Below, piece after piece: positions 28,216 through 35,120 of a stretch of 64,000 bases of DNA (positions are counted from its first letter, which is position 1; the number at the start of each line of letters is the position of its first letter). This stretch comes from Methylobacterium sp. (GTDB lineage: Bacteria; Pseudomonadota; Alphaproteobacteria; Rhizobiales; Beijerinckiaceae): positions 1 through 64,000 of the forward strand of contig JADCCN010000014.1 of NCBI GenBank assembly GCA_020252645.1, written 5' to 3'. The position numbers were made by a program, and so were the translations under genes. The notes under the pieces were generated by a model. The model saw only the letters and a program-made list of their open reading frames with translations. It was not told the origin of the DNA and searched no databases.

Positions 28216-28400
28216 TCAGCGGAAGAGTTCAGCCGGTTCGCCGGTTGACGCCGAAGGAGCAACCGCCCCGGAAACTCTCAGGCCCCAGAACCGCTGATTT
28301 TTTGAACTCTGAAAAGTGGAGCAGCCGCTCCCGCCGATGGTGTAAGCCGACCCCCTGATGATCAGGATCGGTGATGCTCTCAGGCCAATGACAGAGGGGG
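28216..28400 (+). promoter_or_regulatory. tandem glycine riboswitch
   Basis: Two consecutive glycine aptamers are visible. The first runs from GCGGAAGAGTTC through GCCGAAGGAGCAACC and AAACTCTCAGGCCCC. The second starts at about 28302 with AACTCTGAAAAGTGGA and continues with GCCGATGGTGTAAGCC, ATGCTCTCAGGCCAATGACAGAGGGG. These are the conserved elements of the gcvT RNA. It ends about 44 bp before the ATG of a DadA-like gene. Glycine binding in this class usually activates genes for glycine use. Confidence 0.93.
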
Positions 28401-28443
28401 CTCCGCCTCGCGCCGTGCGCGCGGGCCAAAAGGAGCCTGTTCC

Positions 28444-29772
28444 ATGTCTGCCACTTTTATGTCTGGCGCTTCCAAGTCTGTCGCTTCTTCCAAATCGGTC
28501 GCTTTGATCTCCGCTTCCCGTCCTGAATCCGTCGCCGTGATCGGCGCAGGCATTACCGGCATCACAACCGCCTATAACCTGATGAAGCGCGGCTGCCGCG
28601 TGACCGTCTTCGATCGCCAGCCCTATGCGGCGATGGAAACCTCCTTCGCCAATGGCGGCCAGCTCTCGGCCTCGAATGCCGAGGTCTGGAACAGCTGGGC
28701 CACGGTGCTCAAGGGCATCAAGTGGATGATGGAGCCGGGGGCACCGCTGCTCGTGAACCCCAGGCCCTCCTGGCACAAGATCTCCTGGATGGGCGAATTC
28801 ATCGCCTCCATCCCGAAATACGAGGAGAATACGGTGACGACCGCGCGCCTGGCCATCGAGGCTCGCGGCTATCTCAAGGCGATGGCCGAGGCCGAGGGCA
28901 TCGATTTCGACTGCGAAACGCGCGGCATCCTGCATTTTTATGAAACGCGGAAAGATTTCGAGGCCGCCCAGAGCGTCAGCGCCCTGCTTGCCAAGGGCGG
29001 GCTCGAACGCCGCGCAGTGACGCCTTCGGAGATCCAGTCGATCGAGCCCGCTCTGCGCGGCAATTACTTCGGCGGCTTCTACACGCCCTCGGATTTCACC
29101 GGCGACATTCATAAATTCACCATCGGCCTCGCCAAGGCCTGCGAGCGCCATGGCGTTTCGATGCGCTTCTCGACCGAGATCCTCTCGACCGCGGCCGGCG
29201 AGAATGACGTGACGCTCGTCACCCGCTCCACCGAGCCGACGCTGGATGACAGCCTTCACCCGCAGCAGGTCGAGACCTTCGACAAGGTCATCGTCTGCGG
29301 CGGCGTGATGTCCCGGGCGATTGCCAGCGGCTTCGGCGACCGGGTGAATGTCTATCCCGTGAAGGGCTATTCCATCACCGTGAGCCTCAACGAAAAGGCC
29401 GATCAGGAGGCCGCCCCCTGGGTCAGCCTGCTTGACGACAAGGCGAAGATCGTCACGAGCCGCCTCGGGCCGACACGCTTCCGTGTGGCGGGCACGGCGG
29501 AGTTCAACGGCTACAACCGCGATATCCGCGCTGCCCGCATCGCGCCGCTCATCGCGTGGTGCCGGGTGCATTTCCCCGGCATGAGCACGCGCCAGAGCGT
29601 GCCCTGGGCGGGCCTGCGCCCGATGATGCCGGACATGATGCCGCGCGTGATGCGCGGCCGTAGCCCGCGCGTTTTCTACAATACGGGCCATGGCCATCTC
29701 GGATGGACGCTCTCCGCCGCCACGGCCGATGCCGTGGGCGCGCTGGTCACGGCACGCTCCAACGCGGCGTGA
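28444..29772 (+). CDS. D-amino-acid dehydrogenase-like FAD oxidoreductase (DadA family)
   Basis: A 442-residue DAO-superfamily flavoprotein. The FAD motif VIGAGITGITTAYNLMKRG starts near residue 31, followed by ETSFANGGQLSASNAEVWNSWATVLKG, which matches DadA. GLRPMMPDMMPRV and NTGHGHLGWTLS near the C-terminus are typical of this branch. The first 28 residues are a low-complexity Ser/Ala/Lys stretch that looks like an imperfect internal repeat and is not part of the fold. The glycine riboswitch upstream suggests glycine or a glycine-releasing amino acid as substrate or product. A sarcosine or D-amino-acid dehydrogenase role fits equally well. Confidence 0.88.
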   Translation: MSATFMSGASKSVASSKSVALISASRPESVAVIGAGITGITTAYNLMKRGCRVTVFDRQPYAAMETSFANGGQLSASNAEVWNSWATVLKGIKWMMEPGAPLLVNPRPSWHKISWMGEFIASIPKYEENTVTTARLAIEARGYLKAMAEAEGIDFDCETRGILHFYETRKDFEAAQSVSALLAKGGLERRAVTPSEIQSIEPALRGNYFGGFYTPSDFTGDIHKFTIGLAKACERHGVSMRFSTEILSTAAGENDVTLVTRSTEPTLDDSLHPQQVETFDKVIVCGGVMSRAIASGFGDRVNVYPVKGYSITVSLNEKADQEAAPWVSLLDDKAKIVTSRLGPTRFRVAGTAEFNGYNRDIRAARIAPLIAWCRVHFPGMSTRQSVPWAGLRPMMPDMMPRVMRGRSPRVFYNTGHGHLGWTLSAATADAVGALVTARSNAA

Positions 29773-30259
29773 GCCCCTTCCTGCACCAATCGCGCGTCAG
29801 CGGCGAGGGGGCACGGGTCTCGAAAACATCAGGCAGCTCCCGTCGCCTTGGCAAGGGTCGGGCGGGAGATGATCGGCCCGTTTCGCCAGATGTCCCATTG
29901 CAGCAAGAGAACCGAACAGCCCTGCAACCGCGATGAGAACAAGAGCGGCCCGTTCGGGTCTTCCGGCTTTCCGGAAGGCCTCGCGGGCCTGCAGGAAGGG
30001 CGCCCGGATGCTGCTTGTCTCGGCTGGTCCCGCCAGGGCTTGACGGGTTCTCCGCCCCTTTTCTCCCCGGCCCATGATCCGGGGCGCGACCGAAGCCCCC
30101 GCGAAGCAGTATCGGCGGAAGGCACCCATTTGGAGCGCAATTCGATCTGAATGAATGAGATCGACCGCTCTCTGTTTTTGTGATTGATCGCATTTTCTTC
30201 GATCAACCGGTCTCCACTGGATCGGCAAATGCTCTGGAAAGGTTTGGCTTTTTTTCGGT
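29773..30259. other. 487-bp intergenic stretch between dadA-like gene and ugd
   Basis: The two flanking genes are convergent here. I see no RNA gene, repeat or clear terminator. The composition becomes less GC-rich near 30150-30250. The only coding candidate is the small membrane-protein ORF on the minus strand listed at 29797-30075. Confidence 0.4.
29797..30075 (-). CDS. possible small single-pass membrane protein
   Basis: A 92-codon ORF from an ATG at 30075. A basic, hydrophilic N-terminal half (residues 1-45) is followed by one strongly hydrophobic segment, AALVLIAVAGLFGSLAAMGHLA, and a short polar tail with two cysteines (PDPCQGDGSC). That layout is that of a small type II membrane protein, but I recognise no family and no clear ribosome-binding site. 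It lies downstream of ugd on the same strand. It could be spurious. Confidence 0.3.
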   Translation of the reverse strand: MGRGEKGRRTRQALAGPAETSSIRAPFLQAREAFRKAGRPERAALVLIAVAGLFGSLAAMGHLAKRADHLPPDPCQGDGSCLMFSRPVPPRR

Positions 30260-31567
30260 TCAGCCCGCGCGCCCGATGCTGGCATAGGTGAGGCCGGCGG
30301 CCCTTGCCTCCTCCGGGCGGAAGATGTTGCGCAGGTCGACGAGCACGGGCGCGCCGAGGCGACGGGCAATCTCCTTGAGGTCGAGCGCGCGGAACTCGTC
30401 CCACTCGGTGACGACGCAGGCCGCATCCGCGCCATCGAGGCAGGCCAGCGCGGATGGCGCGTAGTCGATGCCGGCCAGCACCTGCCTTGCCTGCTCCACA
30501 CCTTCGGGATCATAGGCGCGGATCCGCGCGCCGGCATCCTGCAACGCCTGGATGACCGAGATCGACGGCGCATCGCGCATGTCATCCGTGTTCGGCTTGA
30601 AGGTGAGGCCGAGGATCGCGATCGTCTTGCCGCGCACATTGCCATCCAGCGCCGTGATCACCCGGCGCGCCATCGCGCGCTTGCGCTTGTCATTCGCGGT
30701 TATGACCGCTTCCACGATCGAGAGCGGAACCGCATGGTCATTCGCCGTGCGGATCAGCGCCAGCGTGTCCTTCGGAAAGCAGGAGCCGCCATAGCCCGGG
30801 CCGGCATGCAGGAACTTCGAGCCGATGCGGTTGTCGAGCCCGATCCCTCGCGCCACCTCCTGCACATTCGCCCCGACCGCCTCGCAGAGATCGGCCATCT
30901 CGTTGATGAAGGTGATCTTGGTCGCCAGGAACGCGTTCGCCGCATACTTGATCAGTTCCGAGGTGCGCCGCCCCGTGAAGACCAGCGGCGCCTGATTGAG
31001 ATAAAGCGGGCGATAGATCGCCGCGAGCACATCGCGCCCGCGCTGGTCCTCCGCCCCCACCACAATGCGGTCGGGCCGCTTGAAATCGTTGATGGCCGCG
31101 CCCTCGCGCAGGAATTCCGGGTTGGAGACCACCGAAACCTCAAGTTCCGGCCGCTCCTCCTTCAGGATGCGCTCCACCTCGTCGCCCGTGCCCACTGGCA
31201 CCGTGGACTTGGTGATGACCACGCAGGGGCCATCGAGCGCGCGGGCGATCTCGCGCGTGGCATCGAACACATATTGCAGGTCGGCATGGCCATCCCCGCG
31301 CCGCGAGGGCGTGCCCACCGCGATGAGAACCGCCTCCACCCCCTTCACCGAGGCCGCAAGATCGGTCGAGAAGAACAGGCGATTGTCGCGGCGGTTTTTT
31401 GCCACGAGTTCGGCGAGGCCGGGCTCGAAGATCGGCATGACCCCCTGCTCGAGGCGCGCGATCTTGCCGGCATCCTTGTCGATGCAGATCACATTATGCC
31501 CGAAATCCGCAAGGCAGGCCCCCGAGACAAGGCCCACATAACCCGATCCTACCACCGCGATGCGCAT
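30260..31567 (-). CDS. ugd: UDP-glucose 6-dehydrogenase
   Basis: A 435-residue enzyme that oxidises UDP-glucose to UDP-glucuronate with two NAD+. The start at 31567 gives MRIAVVGSGYVGLVSGACLADFG with the Rossmann motif GSGYVG. The catalytic cysteine is in GYGGSCFPKD near residue 260, and GLTFKPNTDDMRDAPS marks the C-terminal UDP-binding domain. A longer upstream reading lacks conservation and was not used. UDP-glucuronate feeds surface polysaccharide synthesis, together with galE and galU at the other end of the window. Confidence 0.95.
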   Translation of the reverse strand: MRIAVVGSGYVGLVSGACLADFGHNVICIDKDAGKIARLEQGVMPIFEPGLAELVAKNRRDNRLFFSTDLAASVKGVEAVLIAVGTPSRRGDGHADLQYVFDATREIARALDGPCVVITKSTVPVGTGDEVERILKEERPELEVSVVSNPEFLREGAAINDFKRPDRIVVGAEDQRGRDVLAAIYRPLYLNQAPLVFTGRRTSELIKYAANAFLATKITFINEMADLCEAVGANVQEVARGIGLDNRIGSKFLHAGPGYGGSCFPKDTLALIRTANDHAVPLSIVEAVITANDKRKRAMARRVITALDGNVRGKTIAILGLTFKPNTDDMRDAPSISVIQALQDAGARIRAYDPEGVEQARQVLAGIDYAPSALACLDGADAACVVTEWDEFRALDLKEIARRLGAPVLVDLRNIFRPEEARAAGLTYASIGRAG

Positions 31568-31839
31568 CCCATCTTCCCGCTCAGTCGCGCCGCGACAGCC
31601 GCGCGGCATTAAGCCCCACCAGATCGGTCCGAACCCGCCCATCCAGACCAAAAGCCTTGTGCGGCGCAGCAATAAGCACACCAAGCCCTACGTCAAGCGC
31701 GGGCAGGCTGCGAACGCCTCGAGAAGCGCCCGGAAACGGTGAGAATCGACCTTTCTTGAAGCGATTTCCGCGAGATTTTCCCTTGCTGCGCGCCGCGCCC
31801 AAACCTGCGGGGCGGCTGCCTGTTCCTCCAGGAATTGTT

Positions 31840-31879
31840 CTGGATCGAGATTCCTCTGGATCGAGATTCCTTCGGATCG
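31840..31879. repeat. 16-bp tandem repeat, two full copies plus a partial third
   Basis: CTGGATCGAGATTCCT occurs at 31840-31855 and again at 31856-31871, followed by TCGGATCG, the degenerate start of a third unit. The function is unknown. Confidence 0.7.
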
Positions 31880-31968
31880 CATTGCGCCTGGGTTTCATCG
31901 GGCCGTGTGGATGAACCTGATCGGGCATCGAAGGGTTGCGAGTGGCAAGAAGCCGAGGACGCGCGCTT

Positions 31969-32022
31969 GAAGAAGCGCGCCGCCATGAAGAAGCGCGTCG
32001 CCATGACGAAGCGCGTCGCCAT
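31969..32022. repeat. 18-bp tandem repeat, three copies
   Basis: Three consecutive 18-bp units, at 31969, 31987 and 32005, differ from one another by one or two bases (consensus GAAGAAGCGCGTCGCCAT). Because the unit is a multiple of three it keeps frames open, but neither strand gives a credible protein. It looks like a slippage product or remnant. Confidence 0.75.
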
Positions 32023-32096
32023 GCGGCTTTCGTGACCATCCGAATCGCCTTGCGGGATTGAGATCAACCGGCCTCCGGCAAGCCCCGGGCGGTTCG

Positions 32097-32306
32097 CTAT
32101 TTCTGCCCCAGCGCCTTGATCAGCTCGCGGTGGCGGCGTTCCTGATTGTCGTTGTTGATGACCATGACCGCCCAGATCGCCGCGGGAATCCAGCCGATCA
32201 GCGTGAGTTGCAAGAAGAGGCAGATGATTCCCTGGAAAATGCGCCCGCGCAGCATTAGCGCGAGCCAGGGGATGAGAATGGCAACGGCAATCACGGCTTT
32301 TTCCAT
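32097..32306 (-). CDS. small membrane protein, YqaE/Pmp3 family
   Basis: A 69-residue protein with two membrane segments (about 3-20 and 26-48) and a charged C-terminal tail. The pattern RGRIFQGIICLFLQLTLIGWIPAAIWAVMVI resembles the YqaE/Pmp3 proteolipid family, which modulates membrane potential under salt or cold stress. The ATG at 32306 puts the first membrane segment at the N-terminus as in the family; a TTG at 32354 would add 16 polar residues. No strong ribosome-binding site was found for either. Sodium and potassium antiporter genes lie nearby. Confidence 0.7.
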   Translation of the reverse strand: MEKAVIAVAILIPWLALMLRGRIFQGIICLFLQLTLIGWIPAAIWAVMVINNDNQERRHRELIKALGQK

Positions 32307-32375
32307 CAGGAGAGGTGGCTGATCCTCGCAGAAATAAGCAGGTTCACGGCACAATCAAGGTGAGGTCTCAGCCGA

Positions 32376-33155
32376 TCAATGCAATGTCACGGCGAAGGGC
32401 TTCACCTCCACCGTCACCCCGCCATGGGCGGTGAGGATGGAGCCCTGCGGCACGGCATTCCAGTGTTCGCGGGTTTCATCCAGCGGCTCGGAGACGATCT
32501 GCACGCCGTGGCCGTCGCGCCGCCAGTAGAGCGTGGGCGCCTTTTCGTCGCAGGCCCAGCGGAAGGCGTGCAGCATATCGCCATCCGTGAAGCAGGCGGC
32601 GAAGCGCAGGGCATCGTTGATGCCAGCCGCGCGCATCATCCCGCAGATTTCCGACAGCACGGAGCCGAAAGCCTCGGCCGGAGCATCCTTCGCGCCGCGT
32701 CCGAGCGCGGCAAGGAAGATCGCTTCGCTGTCGGTCGTGCCGGATCGATGCGGGTAGAATTCATCCGGGATGATCGCCTCGACCTGCCGACGGATCTTCC
32801 CGAAGCCGCCGATCTGGCCATTATGCATGAAAAGCGAGCTTCCATGCACGAAGGGGTGGCAATTGGCGCGCGCCGTGGCCGTTCCCGTGGCGGATCGGAC
32901 ATGGGCGAAGAACAGCGGCGAGCGCACCTGCATGCAGATGGAAAGCAGGTTGTCATCCGACCAGGCCGGGCGCAGATCCCGGTAAAGCCCCGGCTCCGGG
33001 CGCTCCCCATACCAGCCAAGGCCGAAGCCATCGCCATTCGTGGTGGTCTTGCACTCCGTCGCCCGCATGCTCTGCTGGATCAAAGAGTGGCAGGGCTTGC
33101 TGACAACGGAGTCGAGGAAGACAGGTTCACCCTGATAAGCGAGGAATCTGCACAT
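32376..33155 (-). CDS. class II glutamine amidotransferase (YafJ-like)
   Basis: A 259-residue Ntn-type glutamine amidotransferase. The start at 33155 gives MCRFLAYQGEPVFL, which puts the catalytic cysteine at position 2, exposed after Met removal. NGDGFGLGWYG, AHVRSATGTATARANCHPF and the FMHNGQIGG segment are the conserved glutaminase elements. No synthase domain is attached, so the acceptor substrate is unknown. It is divergent from the antiporter gene, with 195 bp between them. Confidence 0.88.
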   Translation of the reverse strand: MCRFLAYQGEPVFLDSVVSKPCHSLIQQSMRATECKTTTNGDGFGLGWYGERPEPGLYRDLRPAWSDDNLLSICMQVRSPLFFAHVRSATGTATARANCHPFVHGSSLFMHNGQIGGFGKIRRQVEAIIPDEFYPHRSGTTDSEAIFLAALGRGAKDAPAEAFGSVLSEICGMMRAAGINDALRFAACFTDGDMLHAFRWACDEKAPTLYWRRDGHGVQIVSEPLDETREHWNAVPQGSILTAHGGVTVEVKPFAVTLH

Positions 33156-33228
33156 CGATTTTCTGTTCTCACGTTTGATTTCAGAATTATCTCCTTCTTC
33201 CGGTGAATGGAAGATGAAGAGCGAAGAA

Positions 33229-33350
33229 GACGTTGCAAAACGTCGTTTGCATGCCCTAGAGCGGGCGGGAATTCTCCGGTTTCCGGCAGGGGAGGCTTTC
33301 CAGAGCCGTGCCATCGGGGAAGATGCGCTGGTCTTCGGGAGGAATACGCG
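33229..33350 (+). promoter_or_regulatory. hairpin-rich leader upstream of the Na+/H+ antiporter gene
   Basis: Four hairpins are visible: GACGTT-GCAA-AACGTC (33229-33244, a perfect stem with a GNRA loop), CCGG-TTT-CCGG (33276-33286), GGCT-TTCCAG-AGCC (33294-33307), and GAAGA-N8-TCTTC (33319-33336). The last one abuts the GGGAGGA ribosome-binding site (33337-33343). This arrangement is that of a translation-regulating leader. Ion-responsive riboswitches of the nhaA-I and DUF1646 classes precede genes of this kind; I cannot confirm membership by eye. Confidence 0.45.
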
Positions 33351-34754
33351 ATGCGTTTGGTGATCATGCTGCCGGCGATGGTTCTGGCCTCACCGGCCCT
33401 TGCGGCGGAGGGCTTTGACGGGAAAGGGCTTTCCTTCTGGTGGGCCTTGCCCTTCGCCGGATTGCTGCTCTGCATCGCGACCGGTCCCGTGCTCTACCAT
33501 CGCACCTGGGAACACCATTATGGCAAGATCACCGCGCTCTGGGCGGCGCTGATCATCCTGCCGCTCATGCTGTTCAAGGGGCCGGGCGTGGCGCTGGAAG
33601 CCGTGCTGCACACGATGCTGCTCGAATACATGAGCTTCATCATCCTCCTATTCGCGCTCTTCACGGTGGCCGGCGGCATTCTCGTTACCGGCAACCTGCG
33701 CGGCACGCCGGCGGTGAATACCGGCCTTCTCGCCATCGGCACGGCGCTCGCGAGCGTGGTGGGCACCACGGGCGCCTCGATGATCCTCATCCGGCCGATC
33801 ATCCGCGCCAATGACAATCGCCGCCACAATGTGCATGTGGTGATCTTCTTCATCTTCCTTGTCTCGAATATCGGCGGCTCGCTCACGCCGCTGGGTGATC
33901 CGCCGCTGTTCCTCGGCTTCCTGCGCGGGGTGGATTTCTTCTGGACGACCTCGCACATGTTCGGCGAGTTCCTGTTCCTGTCGATCGCGCTGCTGGTGAT
34001 CTTCTATATCTGGGACACTGTCCTGCATGCGAAGGATGACAAGCTGCCTCCGCTGCCGGACAAGACGCCCGATCGCGGCATCAAGCTCTACGGCACCGTG
34101 AATTTCGCGCTGCTCGGGGCGATCATCGTGATGATCCTCCTCTCCGCCTCATGGAAACCGGGCATCAGCATAAGGTTCCCGGGGGGCGCGGTCGAACTGC
34201 AGAACCTCGTGCGCGACATCGCGCTGGTGATCATCGCCATCGTCTCGCTCAAGATCACGCCGAGGCAGGTTCGCGCGGGCAACGAGTTCAGCTGGGGCCC
34301 GATCCTCGAAGTGGCGAAGCTTTTCGCAGGCATTTTCATCTGCATGATCCCCGTGCTCGCGATGCTCAAGGCCGGCAAGGATGGCGCCTTCGCGCCGCTC
34401 GTCGCGCTGGTCTCGAACCCGGATGGCAGCCCGAACAACGTGGCCTATTTCTGGCTCACGGGCGCGCTCTCCTCGTTCCTCGACAACGCGCCGACCTACC
34501 TCGTCTTCTTCGAACTCGCAGGGGGCGACCCGAAGGTGCTGATGACGCAAGGCGCGCTCACGCTCGCGGCCATCTCCTGCGGCGCGGTGTTCATGGGGGC
34601 CAACAGCTATATCGGCAATGCCCCGAACTTCATGGTCTATGCCATCGCGAAGGATATGGGGGTGAAGATGCCCTCGTTCTTCGGCTACATGGTGTGGAGC
34701 GTGGGCATCCTGATTCCCTTGTTCATTGCGGTCACATTCATCTTCTTCCGCTGA
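33351..34754 (+). CDS. sodium:proton antiporter (NhaD-like, ion transporter superfamily)
   Basis: A 467-residue membrane protein with an apparent N-terminal signal segment ending PALAAEG and about 11 further hydrophobic segments. The motifs GGSLTPLGDPPLFLGFLRGV and SSFLDNAPTYLVFF form the two-fold repeat hairpins typical of NhaD/ArsB-type transporters, and MGANSYIGNAPNFMVYAIA follows. The ATG at 33351 has a GGGAGGA ribosome-binding site. It probably extrudes sodium or lithium in exchange for protons. A truncated KefB-like gene starts 9 bp downstream, so an ancestral cation-antiporter operon is likely. Confidence 0.85.
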   Translation: MRLVIMLPAMVLASPALAAEGFDGKGLSFWWALPFAGLLLCIATGPVLYHRTWEHHYGKITALWAALIILPLMLFKGPGVALEAVLHTMLLEYMSFIILLFALFTVAGGILVTGNLRGTPAVNTGLLAIGTALASVVGTTGASMILIRPIIRANDNRRHNVHVVIFFIFLVSNIGGSLTPLGDPPLFLGFLRGVDFFWTTSHMFGEFLFLSIALLVIFYIWDTVLHAKDDKLPPLPDKTPDRGIKLYGTVNFALLGAIIVMILLSASWKPGISIRFPGGAVELQNLVRDIALVIIAIVSLKITPRQVRAGNEFSWGPILEVAKLFAGIFICMIPVLAMLKAGKDGAFAPLVALVSNPDGSPNNVAYFWLTGALSSFLDNAPTYLVFFELAGGDPKVLMTQGALTLAAISCGAVFMGANSYIGNAPNFMVYAIAKDMGVKMPSFFGYMVWSVGILIPLFIAVTFIFFR

Positions 34755-34763
34755 GGAGAAGTC

Positions 34764-34990
34764 ATGGCAGAAGTTCAGCGCGGAGCCGGTTTCCGCGACG
34801 CGCTGATCTTCCTTGCCATGGCCGGTGTGATCGTTCCGGTCTTCCACCGGCTGAAGGTGAGCCCGGTGATCGGGTTCCTGCCGGGTGGGTTGTTCCTGGG
34901 GCCGCACGGCCTTGCCCACTTCGCCGATCATGTGCCGTGGCTCGGTTATGTCACCATCACGGATATCGCCTCCGTGCAGCCGCAGGACGG
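34764..34990 (+). pseudogene. KefB-like cation:proton antiporter, truncated after about 74 codons
   Basis: The gene has a good GAGGAG ribosome-binding site and begins like CPA2-type antiporters: DALIFLAMAGVIVPVFHRLKVSPV, GFLPGGLFLGPHGLAHFADHVP and LGYVTITDIASVQ. At about codon 74, where the family continues with a segment like LAEFGVVFLLF, the reading frame instead runs into a palindromic repeat and then antisense through glcF. About 80% or more of the expected protein is missing, including the rest of the transport domain and any RCK domain. The antiporter is therefore not functional. The end is placed at the last codon that still looks like the family. Confidence 0.8.
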
Positions 34991-35007
34991 CGACGAGACT
35001 GGGCGCC

Positions 35008-35120
35008 AAAGCATTTTCAAGCGACGCGGTATCCACTTTTGCGAGAGCATGCTCTTATCTTATTATTATCGCATGCTTTTTTGTGAAAAACCGGATTCCA
35101 CTTTTTCACAGCATGCTCTA
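35008..35120. repeat. rhizobial-type palindromic intergenic repeat (copy 1)
   Basis: The right arm CCGGATTCCACTTTTTCACAGCATGCTCTA (35091-35120) and a second partial copy GCGGTATCCACTTTTGCGAGAGCATGCTC (35026-35054) match the repeat at 60862-60967. The linker TATCTTATT-N-TTATCGCATG is also shared. It lies between the broken KefB-like gene and glcF; its final CTA supplies the glcF stop codon on the minus strand. Confidence 0.85.

Larger units (their letters stand above)
31568..32096. other. 529-bp intergenic stretch with short tandem repeats
   Basis: No convincing gene is seen between ugd and the Pmp3-like gene. Reading frames that cross it are low complexity and come from two short tandem repeats (31840-31879 and 31969-32022), which are listed separately. 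The part next to ugd (31568-31700) presumably carries its promoter. Confidence 0.4.

Noticed and set aside
29848-30150. A 100-codon plus-strand ORF in the dadA-ugd gap
   Set aside because: Its composition is unlike neighbouring proteins, it has no ribosome-binding site, and it is antisense to the slightly better small membrane-protein candidate.
31581-32067. Several ORFs of 100-150 codons on both strands between ugd and the Pmp3-like gene
   Set aside because: They are driven by short tandem repeats, are Arg/Ser-rich and match nothing; typical of GC-rich spacer.
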